Translations under genes and position numbers: made by a program
Source of the DNA: Aureispira sp. CCB-QB1
GTDB lineage: Bacteria; Bacteroidota; Bacteroidia; Chitinophagales; Saprospiraceae
Direction: 5' to 3'
NCBI GenBank assembly: GCA_945870185.1
Contig: CAMBRK010000001.1
Location: forward strand, 82,380-146,379
Length of the DNA: 64,000 nucleotides
Notes under the pieces: model-generated
Databases searched by the model: none
What the model was told of the DNA's origin: nothing
Seen by the model: only the letters and a program-made list of their open reading frames with translations
Shown here: one piece after another, positions 23,503 through 33,285 of the stretch
Layout: each line of letters opens with the position of its first letter
Position numbering within the stretch: the stretch's first letter is position 1

Positions 23503-24723
23503 ATGGACCACATCAATAAAAACAGACTTTTTTTAGGGAGTTGTTTCGCTCTTATCACGACTGCCTTTGCTTTTGGAATACGTGCAGGAATCATGAACGA
23601 CCTTGTCAATGACATGCAACTTAACGACTCTCAATTGGGTTGGATTAATTTTATGGGAGCATTTGGTTTCCCGATCGCAACCTTAGTTGGTGGTAGTATT
23701 TACAATACTTTAGGACCCAAAAAAATTGGCTATCTGGCTTTCTTTTCACATTTTTTTGGTATACTTTTCTCTATTTTATCAGGTAGTTTTTTGCCACTAT
23801 TTATCAGTACATTCTTTATCAGTTTTGGCAATGGGTTGGTAGAAGCGGCATATAATCCCATGATAGCTGATATGTATCCTGACAATAAAGCAAAAATGCT
23901 CAATAAATTTCACGTTTGGTTTCCAGGTGGTATTGCCATTGGTTCGGTCATCACACTCATGATTGCTAATATGAGCGGTAGCTGGCAACTCAAACTTGCA
24001 GTAATGTTCATTCCACTATTTATCTACGGATATCTATTTTTTGGTCAGCAGTTTCCAAAAACAGACAACGAGCTAGGAAAAACTAGCACCGCAGACAATC
24101 TAAAAGCTATTTTTACATCTCCATTATACTGGTTAATGTTGGCATGTATGACACTTACAGCAACGACTGAACTAGGTACGACAAGTTGGGTAGAAAGAAT
24201 TTTAGGAAATAGCGGCGCTCAACCTTTGGTGATCTTATTTTTAGTCACTGGTTTAATGGCGGTAGGCAGATATTTTGCAGGGCCGATCATTCATAAATTA
24301 AATATCACTGGTGTACTTCTAATATCTGCAGTTATTTCTGCTGTTTCTATCGTATTACTTAGTACTGGAACAGGGAGTATAGTATATCTGTATGCTATAG
24401 TATTTGCTATAGGAGTATGCTACTTCTGGCCCACTATGATCTCTTTCGTTGCTGAATATCTCCCAAAAACCGGTGCTTTTGGAATGTCCTTGATTGGTGG
24501 TGTTGGTATGGTGGGATTAGCCATATTTCAGCCTATCATTGGTGGCTGGTTAGATGTAGAAAGAACAACAGCTTTAGGCAAAGGTCTTTCAGCGGAGGAG
24601 GCTGAGTTAGTAGCAGGGCAAGCTACACTTGATAATATTGCCATTTTCCCTGCCATTCTTATAGTTATATTTGGATTGTTATTTGTATTTCGCAATAAAT
24701 TTCAGACTACACACCAACATTAA
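23503..24723 (+). CDS. Major facilitator superfamily transporter
   Basis: The product has 406 residues and about 12 membrane helices in two six-helix halves, with a cytoplasmic loop near residue 185-200 (KTDNELGKTS). N-terminal features include FGIRAGIMNDLVNDM and the loop GGSIYNTLGPKKIGYLAF, which occupies the place of the MFS motif between helices 2 and 3. A proline/glycine-rich stretch FHVWFPGGIAIGS lies in helix 5. The substrate cannot be told from sequence. It is the first gene of an operon, followed by a membrane/DUF885 gene after 2 bp and another membrane protein gene. Confidence 0.88.
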   Translation: MDHINKNRLFLGSCFALITTAFAFGIRAGIMNDLVNDMQLNDSQLGWINFMGAFGFPIATLVGGSIYNTLGPKKIGYLAFFSHFFGILFSILSGSFLPLFISTFFISFGNGLVEAAYNPMIADMYPDNKAKMLNKFHVWFPGGIAIGSVITLMIANMSGSWQLKLAVMFIPLFIYGYLFFGQQFPKTDNELGKTSTADNLKAIFTSPLYWLMLACMTLTATTELGTTSWVERILGNSGAQPLVILFLVTGLMAVGRYFAGPIIHKLNITGVLLISAVISAVSIVLLSTGTGSIVYLYAIVFAIGVCYFWPTMISFVAEYLPKTGAFGMSLIGGVGMVGLAIFQPIIGGWLDVERTTALGKGLSAEEAELVAGQATLDNIAIFPAILIVIFGLLFVFRNKFQTTHQH

Positions 24724-24725
24724 AG

Positions 24726-27593
24726 ATGTCTGATATAAAACAGAATGGGTTAGAAAATAGATTGGGTTTAGTTTTCCAATTTTTTGTAGCGCTTTACCTT
24801 GGACTTTGGTATGGCAGCATTGTTCCTTCATTGTTACAATCAGGTGCTTTTAGTTATGAATCCGCAGGTTGGGCAGGCCTACTTTTGTTAACTGTTGTAG
24901 CGATCAATGTATATTTTGGAAAATCACTTCCCAAATTGGTTTTGGCTTTGTTTGTATTTTCTAGTATTGGCTTGTTTTACCTTGCAATTTTGTTAAGTCT
25001 TTTTAGTGTAATTTATTTGCTATCAGCTTTTCATGGACTTATTGTTGGCTTCATATTGCTATCTTCTTTAAAATCTCAACAGACACAAACATACGCGTCT
25101 TTTTGGATCTTAGGTATAGCATCTTCATTAGCTTTCCAGTATTTTTCTTTAGAACATTCTTATACAAAAGCAGAAAATTCAATATCAATTGAAGATTCAT
25201 TTAACATAGGATTTTTAATATCTATTGTTTTTGTCTCTACAATTTTGGCAATACTCCTTTTCAAGCAAAAACCAGATTCGGAAATTGTTCTTACAAATCA
25301 TAAGCAAGAAAACGCAAATAAAGTATTCAAAACCTTGGGATTTCTTATTACGGGTACATTTATTTTAGTAGAAATTTCCTTTATCTTTTGGAGTATAGTA
25401 CTACGAGATAAAAGTCAAAGTTGGATGTACCAACTTACATTTCCTTTAACTTTATTACTCATTTTTTTATTTAGACAATATTTTCACAAGGTATTCTCCA
25501 AGCATTTCAATATAGGTTGGCTATTCGTCTGTGCAATAATGATTACGGTAAGTTTAGGCCTATTTTACACCTTTGATTTTACCTTAATGTTTATCATTTT
25601 CTTTAGTTTTTTTATGGCTTTTGCTGCTCAAGCTTCAATACATATTTTTTCTCAGGTTTGGGATAAAAATAAGATAGCTTTGTTGATGTTGAGTATAGCC
25701 ATTATGATGGGAATTGCAGGTTTATATATTCAAAATCATATAGAATTTATAGATTCGATAAAAATGCCCGAAAATGTGATGCATCTTTCAGCAAAACAAG
25801 CTTGGATCAAAGAACTGGCAGCCACATCAGGCCTCTTAATTATCTTCTCAGGTATAGTATTTCTCAAAAGAAGAACTTGGATGCCTGCCCATGTAGTCAT
25901 GATAGCTTTTGTTTTAATAAGTGCTTCTTCTTGCAAAAACAGTGCTTCCAACCTTAAACTTTTTGCCGTCATCACGCAGTACGAAGCCTTTCAAAATCAC
26001 ATTGATACTTTAAACAAAGATACTTGGGGCATAGAAACGGATTCCATCAGAATGCTAAAGATGGATATGTACACCGCTTTGATGGCCCAAATCACGACTT
26101 TGGACACCCTAAAAATGACTACAGATGATTTTATCAATAAGGATTTGATGTTGTTGGAAATGGAAAATGAACTTAATGATATAACATTTCAATCTCATTT
26201 GCTTCCACTCAATTCTGAAGGTGGCTTTCTTACTAACATCGTGTATTCTATCCAATATGCGTCACCTAAATCCAAGGAAGACTATATCAAATACCTTCAA
26301 AAACTCAAAGACCTACCTGCATTTATCCAACACCACCAAAAAGTGATGGAAGTAGGGATCAAAAACGATAAAACGTCGCCAACTATCATTACCCAAAGAT
26401 GTATTGATTTGACGGTTCCTTTTCAGAATATTGATGCCAATGACAACATTTTCATAGCTCCTTTGGCAGGTAATGACAGTCTTTTTCAAATAGCCAAAAC
26501 ATTGGTCAAAGGTAAAATTGAACCTGCATACGTTTCATTTGCTACTTTTTTGAAAGACACCTATTTGCCAGCATCTCAGGCTGTACCTGGAATTAGACAA
26601 CTAAAAGATGGTAAAAAGTACTATGAAGGTAAAGTCAAATATTTTACTACCTTGAATATGACTCCTGAGCAAGTATTTGAAACGGGAGAAAAAGAAGTGT
26701 CTCGTATTAAATCAGAGATGGAAACCATCATCAAGTCTTTAAACTTCAGAGGTAGTTTTTCAGATTTTATTGCTTACCTCAGGAAAGATCCACAATTTTA
26801 TGCCAAGACCCCAAGGGAATTACTATATCGTGCTACATGGCTTTCCAAAAAGATCGAAGGTAAACTTCCCAAATATTTTAACAAACTACCTCGCATGCCT
26901 TTCACGGTAGAAGAAGTGTCACCATCGATCGCACCCAACTATACGTCAGGCAGATACTCCGAAGGAAACTACGAAACCGGAAAACCTGGTGCTTATTGGG
27001 TCAATACTTACAAGCTTGAAAGTCGACCTTTGTACGCATTACCTGCATTGACACTACATGAAGCTGTGCCAGGCCATCACTTGCAGATCATGCTATCGCA
27101 AGAAATGGAAAACGTTCCCGAATTTCGACAAAATCTTTACATCAGTGCTTTTGGAGAAGGATGGGGATTGTATTCAGAATACTTGGGCAAAGAAGCCGAA
27201 ATGTACGAAACGCCATATGAAGATTTTGGAAGGCTTACCTATGAAATGTGGCGCGCTTGTCGATTGGTAGTAGATGTGGGTTTACACTACAAAGGATGGA
27301 CCCAAGACCAAGCCATAAACTACATGTCTTCAAATACTGCTCTGTCGATGCATGAAGTCAATACGGAGATAGATAGATACATTGGTTGGCCGGCACAAGC
27401 GGTTTCCTACAAAATAGGTGAGATAAAAATCCGTCAACTCAGAAAAATAACAGAAGAAAAACTGGGTACCAAATTTGACATCAAAGCCTTCCACGATATG
27501 GTTTTGGCCAATGGATCGGTTAGACTCAATACTTTGGAAAGGATTGTAAACCAATATATAGTAGAAGAATTATCAAAAAAGGATAAAAATTAA
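24726..27593 (+). CDS. Membrane domain fused to DUF885 (HEAVPGHH) protein
   Basis: The product has 955 residues in two parts. Residues 1-385 have about 12 hydrophobic segments, like an MFS-type or other polytopic carrier. Residues 386-955 match a complete DUF885 protein with zinc-peptidase-like motifs TLHEAVPGHHLQ (about 776) and GEGWGLYSEYLG (about 812). The second part begins MPAHVVMIAF and has a lipobox ISASSC with Cys403. That is exactly the start of a normal, separately made DUF885 lipoprotein of 570 residues. The two are in the same frame with no stop between them. Either the fusion is real, or translation of the DUF885 protein starts at the internal ATG (25881). Both products are possible. 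Confidence 0.8.
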   Translation: MSDIKQNGLENRLGLVFQFFVALYLGLWYGSIVPSLLQSGAFSYESAGWAGLLLLTVVAINVYFGKSLPKLVLALFVFSSIGLFYLAILLSLFSVIYLLSAFHGLIVGFILLSSLKSQQTQTYASFWILGIASSLAFQYFSLEHSYTKAENSISIEDSFNIGFLISIVFVSTILAILLFKQKPDSEIVLTNHKQENANKVFKTLGFLITGTFILVEISFIFWSIVLRDKSQSWMYQLTFPLTLLLIFLFRQYFHKVFSKHFNIGWLFVCAIMITVSLGLFYTFDFTLMFIIFFSFFMAFAAQASIHIFSQVWDKNKIALLMLSIAIMMGIAGLYIQNHIEFIDSIKMPENVMHLSAKQAWIKELAATSGLLIIFSGIVFLKRRTWMPAHVVMIAFVLISASSCKNSASNLKLFAVITQYEAFQNHIDTLNKDTWGIETDSIRMLKMDMYTALMAQITTLDTLKMTTDDFINKDLMLLEMENELNDITFQSHLLPLNSEGGFLTNIVYSIQYASPKSKEDYIKYLQKLKDLPAFIQHHQKVMEVGIKNDKTSPTIITQRCIDLTVPFQNIDANDNIFIAPLAGNDSLFQIAKTLVKGKIEPAYVSFATFLKDTYLPASQAVPGIRQLKDGKKYYEGKVKYFTTLNMTPEQVFETGEKEVSRIKSEMETIIKSLNFRGSFSDFIAYLRKDPQFYAKTPRELLYRATWLSKKIEGKLPKYFNKLPRMPFTVEEVSPSIAPNYTSGRYSEGNYETGKPGAYWVNTYKLESRPLYALPALTLHEAVPGHHLQIMLSQEMENVPEFRQNLYISAFGEGWGLYSEYLGKEAEMYETPYEDFGRLTYEMWRACRLVVDVGLHYKGWTQDQAINYMSSNTALSMHEVNTEIDRYIGWPAQAVSYKIGEIKIRQLRKITEEKLGTKFDIKAFHDMVLANGSVRLNTLERIVNQYIVEELSKKDKN

Positions 27594-27598
27594 TTAAC

Positions 27599-28102
27599 GT
27601 GACTTTAGGACAATTTTTTGAGACTGTTTCCAAAGAGCCATCGATTGTGCTCTTCTACTTCTTTGCCTTGCCCTTTACGGCATTTTTGGCTTCTATTTTT
27701 GGGAGAAACGAAGGTCATATCAGTCCGTGGAAGTTTCTCTACACTATATTGGTTTATCTCGCGTGTATTCCAGGCATATTTGCGGTTACATTCAATGCGT
27801 ATACCTTCCTTTTTGAGCGACAACCCATCATGCAAATGAATCTGATGACACAGTTGCTACCTATACTTTGTATGCTCATTACATTGTGGTTGATCAAAAA
27901 AAATGTCAGTCTCAATGATGTGCCCGGTTTTGACAAAATAGGCAGTTTAGTTTTTATTCTTACTGTACTGATGATCATGATGTGGATACTAGAGAAGACC
28001 CATATTTTTGTATTTACCTTTATGCCTTTTTATCAGTTTGTACTATTTTTTGTAGGATTTTTGATATTGATCAGATGGCTATGGTCTAGGATGATGGCTT
28101 AA
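27599..28102 (+). CDS. Small integral membrane protein, unknown function
   Basis: The product has 167 residues from a GTG start 5 bp after the DUF885 stop. Five hydrophobic segments are visible: VLFYFFALPFTAFLASIFG, LYTILVYLACIPGIFAV, LLPILCMLITLWLI, LVFILTVLMIMMWIL and FVLFFVGFLILIRWLW. A fairly conserved-looking loop FGRNEGHISPWKF follows the first. It belongs to a recurring Bacteroidota hypothetical family as far as I can tell, with no known activity. It is third in an operon with the transporter and the DUF885 protein. Confidence 0.75.
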   Translation: MTLGQFFETVSKEPSIVLFYFFALPFTAFLASIFGRNEGHISPWKFLYTILVYLACIPGIFAVTFNAYTFLFERQPIMQMNLMTQLLPILCMLITLWLIKKNVSLNDVPGFDKIGSLVFILTVLMIMMWILEKTHIFVFTFMPFYQFVLFFVGFLILIRWLWSRMMA

Positions 28103-28106
28103 ATGG

Positions 28107-28889
28107 TCAGACATTTAAACTTATCCATCGATAAAAATTAGAAAACTCACTTTTCCACAACGTTTCATTGTGGTAGCTGTTTTCTACAACATTTAACTTA
28201 ATATCAGTACTTGCAAAACCCGCAAACAACAATGTCTTATTCAGTCGATGCACATGATCCACTGTATATCTTCCTTCTTTAGATCCCACACTTAGGTAGA
28301 ATTTAGTGGAATAATGTTTTCCAACACGCTCTATCAAAGGTAAAATCATTGGTGCTGCCCATAATGAAGGTGAAAACACTCCGACCTTAGAAAAAACATC
28401 CTGATGCTTAAATCCGACATATAGCGCATTCAACCCACCCAAAGAACTGCCAACAATAGCATTATACTCTCTTTCAGGACGAGTGCGCAGCGTTTTATCG
28501 ACATAATGTTTCAATTCATTTGCTACAAAATCTGAATAAGCATTTCCTTCAAAGGACAATTGATCTGAATGATCAAATGGTGTGTACTCTCCTTTTCTGT
28601 ATTTTTTTCCATGTTCAATGCCTACTAAAATACATTGGTCGATGTCAACGATAGCATTCTTTTGCATAGTTATATGTGTATCCCATCCTTTGCCAAATGC
28701 TGCCTTCCAACCTTCAAAGACATTCTGCCCATCATTGAAGTAAATTACTGGATATCGCTTTGTCTGATTTTGAAAATAATCACTAGGAAGGAAAGCCCAA
28801 ATCCTTCTTCTCCTATTCAACTTGGTAATTCTAATGGCTTTTGCTAATAGAAAAGGATGTCGAGATAATTCTATTTTACTTGTAGCCAT
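28107..28889 (-). CDS. Esterase of the esterase D/Fes type (alpha/beta hydrolase)
   Basis: The product has 260 residues. Features of the PF00756 family are YPVIYFNDGQNVF (about residue 45), the nucleophile elbow GSSLGG (about 148), VFSPSLWAAP (about 172) and a late His in NSYHNETLW (about 243) as the likely catalytic base. There is no signal peptide, so it is probably cytoplasmic. The natural substrate is unknown; relatives act on S-formylglutathione, siderophores or acyl esters. Its end nearly touches the convergent membrane-protein gene (5 bp gap). Confidence 0.88.
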   Translation of the reverse strand: MATSKIELSRHPFLLAKAIRITKLNRRRRIWAFLPSDYFQNQTKRYPVIYFNDGQNVFEGWKAAFGKGWDTHITMQKNAIVDIDQCILVGIEHGKKYRKGEYTPFDHSDQLSFEGNAYSDFVANELKHYVDKTLRTRPEREYNAIVGSSLGGLNALYVGFKHQDVFSKVGVFSPSLWAAPMILPLIERVGKHYSTKFYLSVGSKEGRYTVDHVHRLNKTLLFAGFASTDIKLNVVENSYHNETLWKSEFSNFYRWISLNV

Positions 28890-28915
28890 GACAATAATTA
28901 AGGAAGCTAATTATT

Positions 28916-29554
28916 TTAGTATAATACTTCGTTTTCCATAGTTTCCAATAATTGCTGAATTTCAGCAGCAATAACTTCAGGACTTCTATTTCCATCAATC
29001 TTCACAATTTTCTCTTCATTTTTTACTAATTCTATAGCTATTTCATACTTATCTCTGACCTTGACCAAATTGTCTAATGTCTCATACATTTCTATATGGG
29101 TCCTTCCAGCGTTGAGTCTATTCATACTTATCTGTGGATCCATTTCTATGTAAATATGAAGATCCGGCTTGAGCAATGTTGCACTTTGAGCATTCAATTG
29201 TATGACCCAATCCATATCTACATGCACACTATGATAAGCGTATGATGAGAGATAGTATCTATCGGTAATGACAGTAAATCCATCATTGAGTTTTTTGATC
29301 ATTCCATCTTCTGAATGCAATAAATGATTGAGCCTATCAGCTGCAAATAATGCCGCGATGACTTTCTGGTCACCTTCCATTCTATGATTAAAAATATCTC
29401 TAATGATTTTTCCTATAGGACTGTCTGTAGGCTCAAAAGTAGCATAAACTTTATGTCCTTTGCTCGTTAGGTATTGAGTCAATAACTTGACCTGAGTGCT
29501 TTTGCCACTACCATCTATTCCTTCGAAGGCGATAAAGCGTCCTTTTTGATTCAT
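28916..29554 (-). CDS. tmk: Thymidylate kinase
   Basis: The chosen start (MNQKGRF) at 29554 gives 212 residues, normal for dTMP kinase, which phosphorylates dTMP to dTDP. The P-loop is FEGIDGSGKST (about residue 9). The DRY motif appears as DRYYLSSYAY (about 92-101), and the LID region is near LNAGRTHIE. In-frame upstream codons to 29581 overlap the promoter and are unlikely to be translated. It is followed on the same strand by the esterase gene after 26 bp. Confidence 0.95.
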   Translation of the reverse strand: MNQKGRFIAFEGIDGSGKSTQVKLLTQYLTSKGHKVYATFEPTDSPIGKIIRDIFNHRMEGDQKVIAALFAADRLNHLLHSEDGMIKKLNDGFTVITDRYYLSSYAYHSVHVDMDWVIQLNAQSATLLKPDLHIYIEMDPQISMNRLNAGRTHIEMYETLDNLVKVRDKYEIAIELVKNEEKIVKIDGNRSPEVIAAEIQQLLETMENEVLY

Positions 29555-29578
29555 GGTATAACCTTTGGAAATTTTGCG

Positions 29579-29586
29579 CAAAGGTA
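29579..29586 (-). promoter_or_regulatory. Putative -7 element for tmk
   Basis: TACCTTTG on the minus strand, about 25 bp before the tmk ATG at 29554, fits TAnnTTTG. A -33 element is not clear. Confidence 0.5.
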
Positions 29587-29922
29587 GGCATTTACAATGA
29601 AAATTAAGTAATTCACAAAAATCATAATTATGAGTCCACTCCGAAAACTAAAATTTTGCCACACTTGTGACGCATTAAAGCGTTAAAGGCACAAAAACAC
29701 AAAGAATCCCAAATGTCAAACAATTGATAGTCTATTATGTATAAACCTTAGAGTCTTGGAGACTTTGTGGCATTTCTTTATTTTAATTAACTATATCTAT
29801 TTCAGGGAAGTCACATTTTGAACTGTTAAAAAAACCATAAATCAAGTTAAACTTAAATTAAACAGCCATTCAAAAGATCACAAACTTGCCCATATTCTGG
29901 TTTAAACTATAAATATTTTATC
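29587..29922. other. Divergent gap with cacaaag-type repeats
   Basis: This is about 335 bp without a gene. It contains simple motifs such as GGCACAAAAACACAAAG and GACTTTGTGGCA, with outward pairing of TGCCACA (29653 area) and TGTGGCA (29767 area). Such cacaaag-rich spacers recur in Bacteroidota genomes. Nothing else was seen. Confidence 0.35.
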
Positions 29923-30315
29923 ATGCACAAATTTACTTTCATACTCTTTTTAGGAATCATGGCAATATCTTCATGCCAAAGCATAGATGATGAAATCCTG
30001 CCTGCCGTAGGGATATATCGTGCCCACGTCTTAGGAGTGGCAGGGCCATTTGATCTCATTATCAGCACAGATCATGATGATGATGTAATTATTGAAGCAT
30101 TATTTGATGGTGATAAATACTTTACAGTAAATGCAGATTTAGATATTATATCCGATATCAAAATGGAAATCAACATCAAAAATCAACAAATCGCTGTAGG
30201 AAAATACCTTTCTGGAACTGGTTTTATATTAAATGGGACCATGAACATAAGGTATACTTTAGACTGTGATGGCAAAAAAATAAATTATAAAATTGTAGGT
30301 ACAAAAATACAATAA
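29923..30315 (+). CDS. Small lipoprotein, unknown function
   Basis: The product has 130 residues with a lipoprotein signal peptide ending ISSC (Cys18). The mature part is beta-rich and acidic (STDHDDDVIIEALFDGDKY), with a repeated strand-turn pattern. There is no recognisable domain. It is a single gene followed by a long inverted repeat. It is likely anchored in the inner leaflet of the outer membrane, by analogy with other Bacteroidota lipoproteins. Confidence 0.7.
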   Translation: MHKFTFILFLGIMAISSCQSIDDEILPAVGIYRAHVLGVAGPFDLIISTDHDDDVIIEALFDGDKYFTVNADLDIISDIKMEINIKNQQIAVGKYLSGTGFILNGTMNIRYTLDCDGKKINYKIVGTKIQ

Positions 30316-30341
30316 GCTTTCATGAGAATAGGATAGGGAAA

Positions 30342-30422
30342 ACAGCCGCTTTAATAGCAGAATATAACGCAATATTCATTTTGATCGCAACAAAATAGTG
30401 TCTTACTGCTATGAGCGGCTGT
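30342..30422. repeat. Long imperfect inverted repeat between lipoprotein and PBP genes
   Basis: Arms at 30342-30360 and 30406-30422 share ACAGCCGCT plus ATAGCAG with a small bulge, separated by 45 nt. The hairpin would be stable. It has no T-run for termination, so it may be a small structured element, an mRNA stability structure or a mobile-element relic. Confidence 0.6.
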
Positions 30423-30496
30423 ATTATTTCTGAAATAAAAAACGCTATATTTCATATCTTATTATTCCGCGCTTTATGATATTGTTACTTTTTGCA

Positions 30497-30525
30497 TTGG
30501 GATTCGTTAAAATACTTTAATTTTG
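30497..30525 (+). promoter_or_regulatory. Bacteroidota promoter for PBP gene
   Basis: TTG at 30497-30499, an 18-nt spacer, then TAATTTTG at 30518-30525. The start codon follows 18 bp downstream. Confidence 0.7.
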
Positions 30526-30543
30526 CCCCAATCTATACGATAA

Positions 30544-33270
30544 ATGAGCGTCATCAGTAATTTAAAAGATAAAGTATCTTCACTTTTAAGTCCCTTAAAA
30601 CCATACAAAGATAGGTTTGATCAGTTTGTCAAACCTGTTACTGATGGTTGGGAAGCCTACAAATTAAGGAATCCAAAAGAAACTAAAATTTTTACTTGGA
30701 TTTTAAGAGTTTTCATGATAGGTTTTCTTTCCTTATTCTTATTAGTTTTCTTGACTGTCATCGGAGTTTTTGGAAAATTACCTTCAACCGAAGAGCTCCA
30801 ACAAATAGAAACTGCCAATGCATCTGAAATATATAGTTCTGACAATGTAATGATAGGTAAATTTTATACAGAAAATAGAACAACTATAGTTTTAGACAGT
30901 ATATCTCCATACCTTATTACTGCCCTATTAGCCATAGAGGACAAGAGATTTTTTGAGCATTCGGGTATTGATCTCAGATCATGGATGAGAGTTTTTAAAG
31001 GCGTAGCCACCAATAATTCTTCTATGGGTGGAGGCTCTACCTTAAGTCAACAATTGGCCAAAAATCTTTATCCCAGAAAAAATTATAAAATTCCAGGCCT
31101 AAGTATTTTTATCAATAAAGTAAAGGAAAATGTCATTTCTATTAGACTTGAAGCTCTGTACAACAAGGAAGAATTACTTACAATGTATCTCAATACTGTA
31201 CCTTTTGGTGGGAACAGATTTGGAATTCAAGAAGCATCAAGATATTTTTATGGTAAAAGACCTAAACAACTTAGTGCTGATCAAGCAGCAACATTGATAG
31301 GAATGCTTAAAGCTACCACTGCACTAGATCCAACTAGAAACCCAAAAAATTCTGAAAAAAGAAGAAATCTAGTACTTTCTCAAATGGTTAAAAATAAGGA
31401 CTTTAGATTTGAATCAAAAGAAATGGCTACCATCTCCAAAATGATAGAAATTGGGGCTATCTCCGATAAAAAGTACGAAGAGCTGATCAAAAAACCCATA
31501 AACGCATCTGTAAATGAAGATATAGGCAACCATGAGGGTATTGGAACATATTTTAGAGAGTATCTACGTACTAAAGAATTACCCAAAATTTTAAAATATA
31601 TTTCTAAAGAAGATGGGAGCAACTACAATATATATACGGATGGATTGAAAATATATACAACTTTGAATAGCCGGATGCAAAAACATGCTGATCAGGCGGT
31701 TTATAAACATATGTCGTATATTCAAAATGAATTTTACAAACATTGGAAAGGTGTAAAAGATGAAAAACCTTGGGGAGATGACAAATGGATAGATGAACAA
31801 GTAAAAAGAAGTGATAGATATAAAAAGTTAAATGAAGCTGGATACAACGACAAACAGATAGATTCAGTGTTTAAGGTCCCTGCTCCAATGAAAATATTTG
31901 CATGGAAAGAAAAACCCATACAAAAAGATACTATGCTGACACCTTTAGACAGTGTAAGGTACTACTTTACACTTCTAAATACAGGTTTCATGGCCATGGA
32001 TCATTCCAATGGTTATGTCAAAGCATGGGTTGGTGGCACTGACTTCCTACATTTTAAATATGATCACATCCTTAGTAAAAGACAAGTTGGATCTACATTT
32101 AAGCCTATTGTGTATGCTACAGCAGTGGCAGACAGTATCAGTCCTTGCAAGTATTTTCACAATGTAGAAGTGACGATAGAAGATTGGTCACCCAAAAACT
32201 CAGACGGAAAATATGGAGGATATTATTCCATGACTGGTGGTTTGGCATTTTCAGAAAATGTCATAGCTGCCCAAATCATAGAGAAAGTAGGTATACAAAA
32301 AACCATAGCAATGGCCACTAAACTTGGGGTTACATCTACTTTGCCACGTGAATTTGGGATAAGTCTCGGTGCCGCCGAAGTATCACTATATGATATGATG
32401 AAAGCTTATGCTACCATGGCAAATAGTGGATATAAAACACATCCTGTTGCCATCCTCAAAATAGAAGATAGATACGGGAAAGTAATCTATGATTATGAAA
32501 AACTTATCGATGGCGAAAAGCGTGAGCAAGTTTTAGACTCTACCACTGCCTACACCATGACTAGAATGATGCAACATGTAGTTTCCTATGGGACAGCCAA
32601 TACATTAAAATCTCAGTTTTGTAGACATTGTGATTTTGCAGGAAAAACAGGAACTACCCAAAATCATGCCGATGGTTGGTTTATCGGGTACAATCCTCAC
32701 TTAGTCACCGGTGTTTGGGTAGGTGGACCATCTCCTGCAGTAAGATTTAGGTCCATGGCCTATGGAAGTGGAGCAGCATTAGCATTACCTATAGCCGGGC
32801 ATTTTTGGTATAATCTCTCTATAGATCCTCAATTTGCTAAAATGACCCAGTCTGAATTTAAAAAGAATGAAAAAATTATCAGTGAAATGAATTGTCCTAT
32901 GAGATTGGGTTTTTCGCCCGATAAATATTTTGCTGTGATGCGCGATTCGACCCTCAAGGATTCTATGCTCAGAACAGGTTTCAGAGGGCTTAAGGATGTA
33001 GTAGAAGAGATGTTCCCAGAAGAAGTTCAAGAAGAAATAGCTCCTTCAGATGGAGAAAGTGGTCAGGCCGAAACTGAAATCAATAACACACAAGAAAACA
33101 TAAAAAAACCTGTACAAACTACTGATCCGAAAGCTAAAAAGCCAGACCCTACAGTGGAAACAAAAGGCAAAAAACCAGAAACCGCAACTGACCCGAAAGC
33201 TAAAAAGCCAGATCCGAAAGTAGATCCTAAAGCCAAGAAGCCCGACTCAAAACCACAAAAAGGCTTTTAA
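30544..33270 (+). CDS. Penicillin-binding protein 1A type, bifunctional transglycosylase/transpeptidase
   Basis: The product has 908 residues. A cytoplasmic N-terminus and one membrane helix (about 55-78) precede the GT51 glycosyltransferase domain with AIEDKRFFEHSG (catalytic Glu), GGGSTLSQQLAKN and YLNTVPFGGNRFG. The transpeptidase domain carries SxxK as STFK (about 521), SEN (about 577) and KTGTTQNHADGW (about 701). It polymerises glycan strands and crosslinks peptides in the periplasm. The last 50 residues are a low-complexity tail of repeated DPKAKKPDP-like units, rich in Lys and Pro. Such tails may bind the wall or other envelope proteins, but no function is proven. mtaB follows after 15 bp. 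Confidence 0.95.
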   Translation: MSVISNLKDKVSSLLSPLKPYKDRFDQFVKPVTDGWEAYKLRNPKETKIFTWILRVFMIGFLSLFLLVFLTVIGVFGKLPSTEELQQIETANASEIYSSDNVMIGKFYTENRTTIVLDSISPYLITALLAIEDKRFFEHSGIDLRSWMRVFKGVATNNSSMGGGSTLSQQLAKNLYPRKNYKIPGLSIFINKVKENVISIRLEALYNKEELLTMYLNTVPFGGNRFGIQEASRYFYGKRPKQLSADQAATLIGMLKATTALDPTRNPKNSEKRRNLVLSQMVKNKDFRFESKEMATISKMIEIGAISDKKYEELIKKPINASVNEDIGNHEGIGTYFREYLRTKELPKILKYISKEDGSNYNIYTDGLKIYTTLNSRMQKHADQAVYKHMSYIQNEFYKHWKGVKDEKPWGDDKWIDEQVKRSDRYKKLNEAGYNDKQIDSVFKVPAPMKIFAWKEKPIQKDTMLTPLDSVRYYFTLLNTGFMAMDHSNGYVKAWVGGTDFLHFKYDHILSKRQVGSTFKPIVYATAVADSISPCKYFHNVEVTIEDWSPKNSDGKYGGYYSMTGGLAFSENVIAAQIIEKVGIQKTIAMATKLGVTSTLPREFGISLGAAEVSLYDMMKAYATMANSGYKTHPVAILKIEDRYGKVIYDYEKLIDGEKREQVLDSTTAYTMTRMMQHVVSYGTANTLKSQFCRHCDFAGKTGTTQNHADGWFIGYNPHLVTGVWVGGPSPAVRFRSMAYGSGAALALPIAGHFWYNLSIDPQFAKMTQSEFKKNEKIISEMNCPMRLGFSPDKYFAVMRDSTLKDSMLRTGFRGLKDVVEEMFPEEVQEEIAPSDGESGQAETEINNTQENIKKPVQTTDPKAKKPDPTVETKGKKPETATDPKAKKPDPKVDPKAKKPDSKPQKGF

Positions 33271-33285
33271 CTTAAAATTAAATCT

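Noticed and set aside
29640..29790. Terminator or small RNA from the cacaaag-type spacer
   Set aside because: The complementarity is short and scattered; similar low-complexity motifs are common in Bacteroidota spacers.
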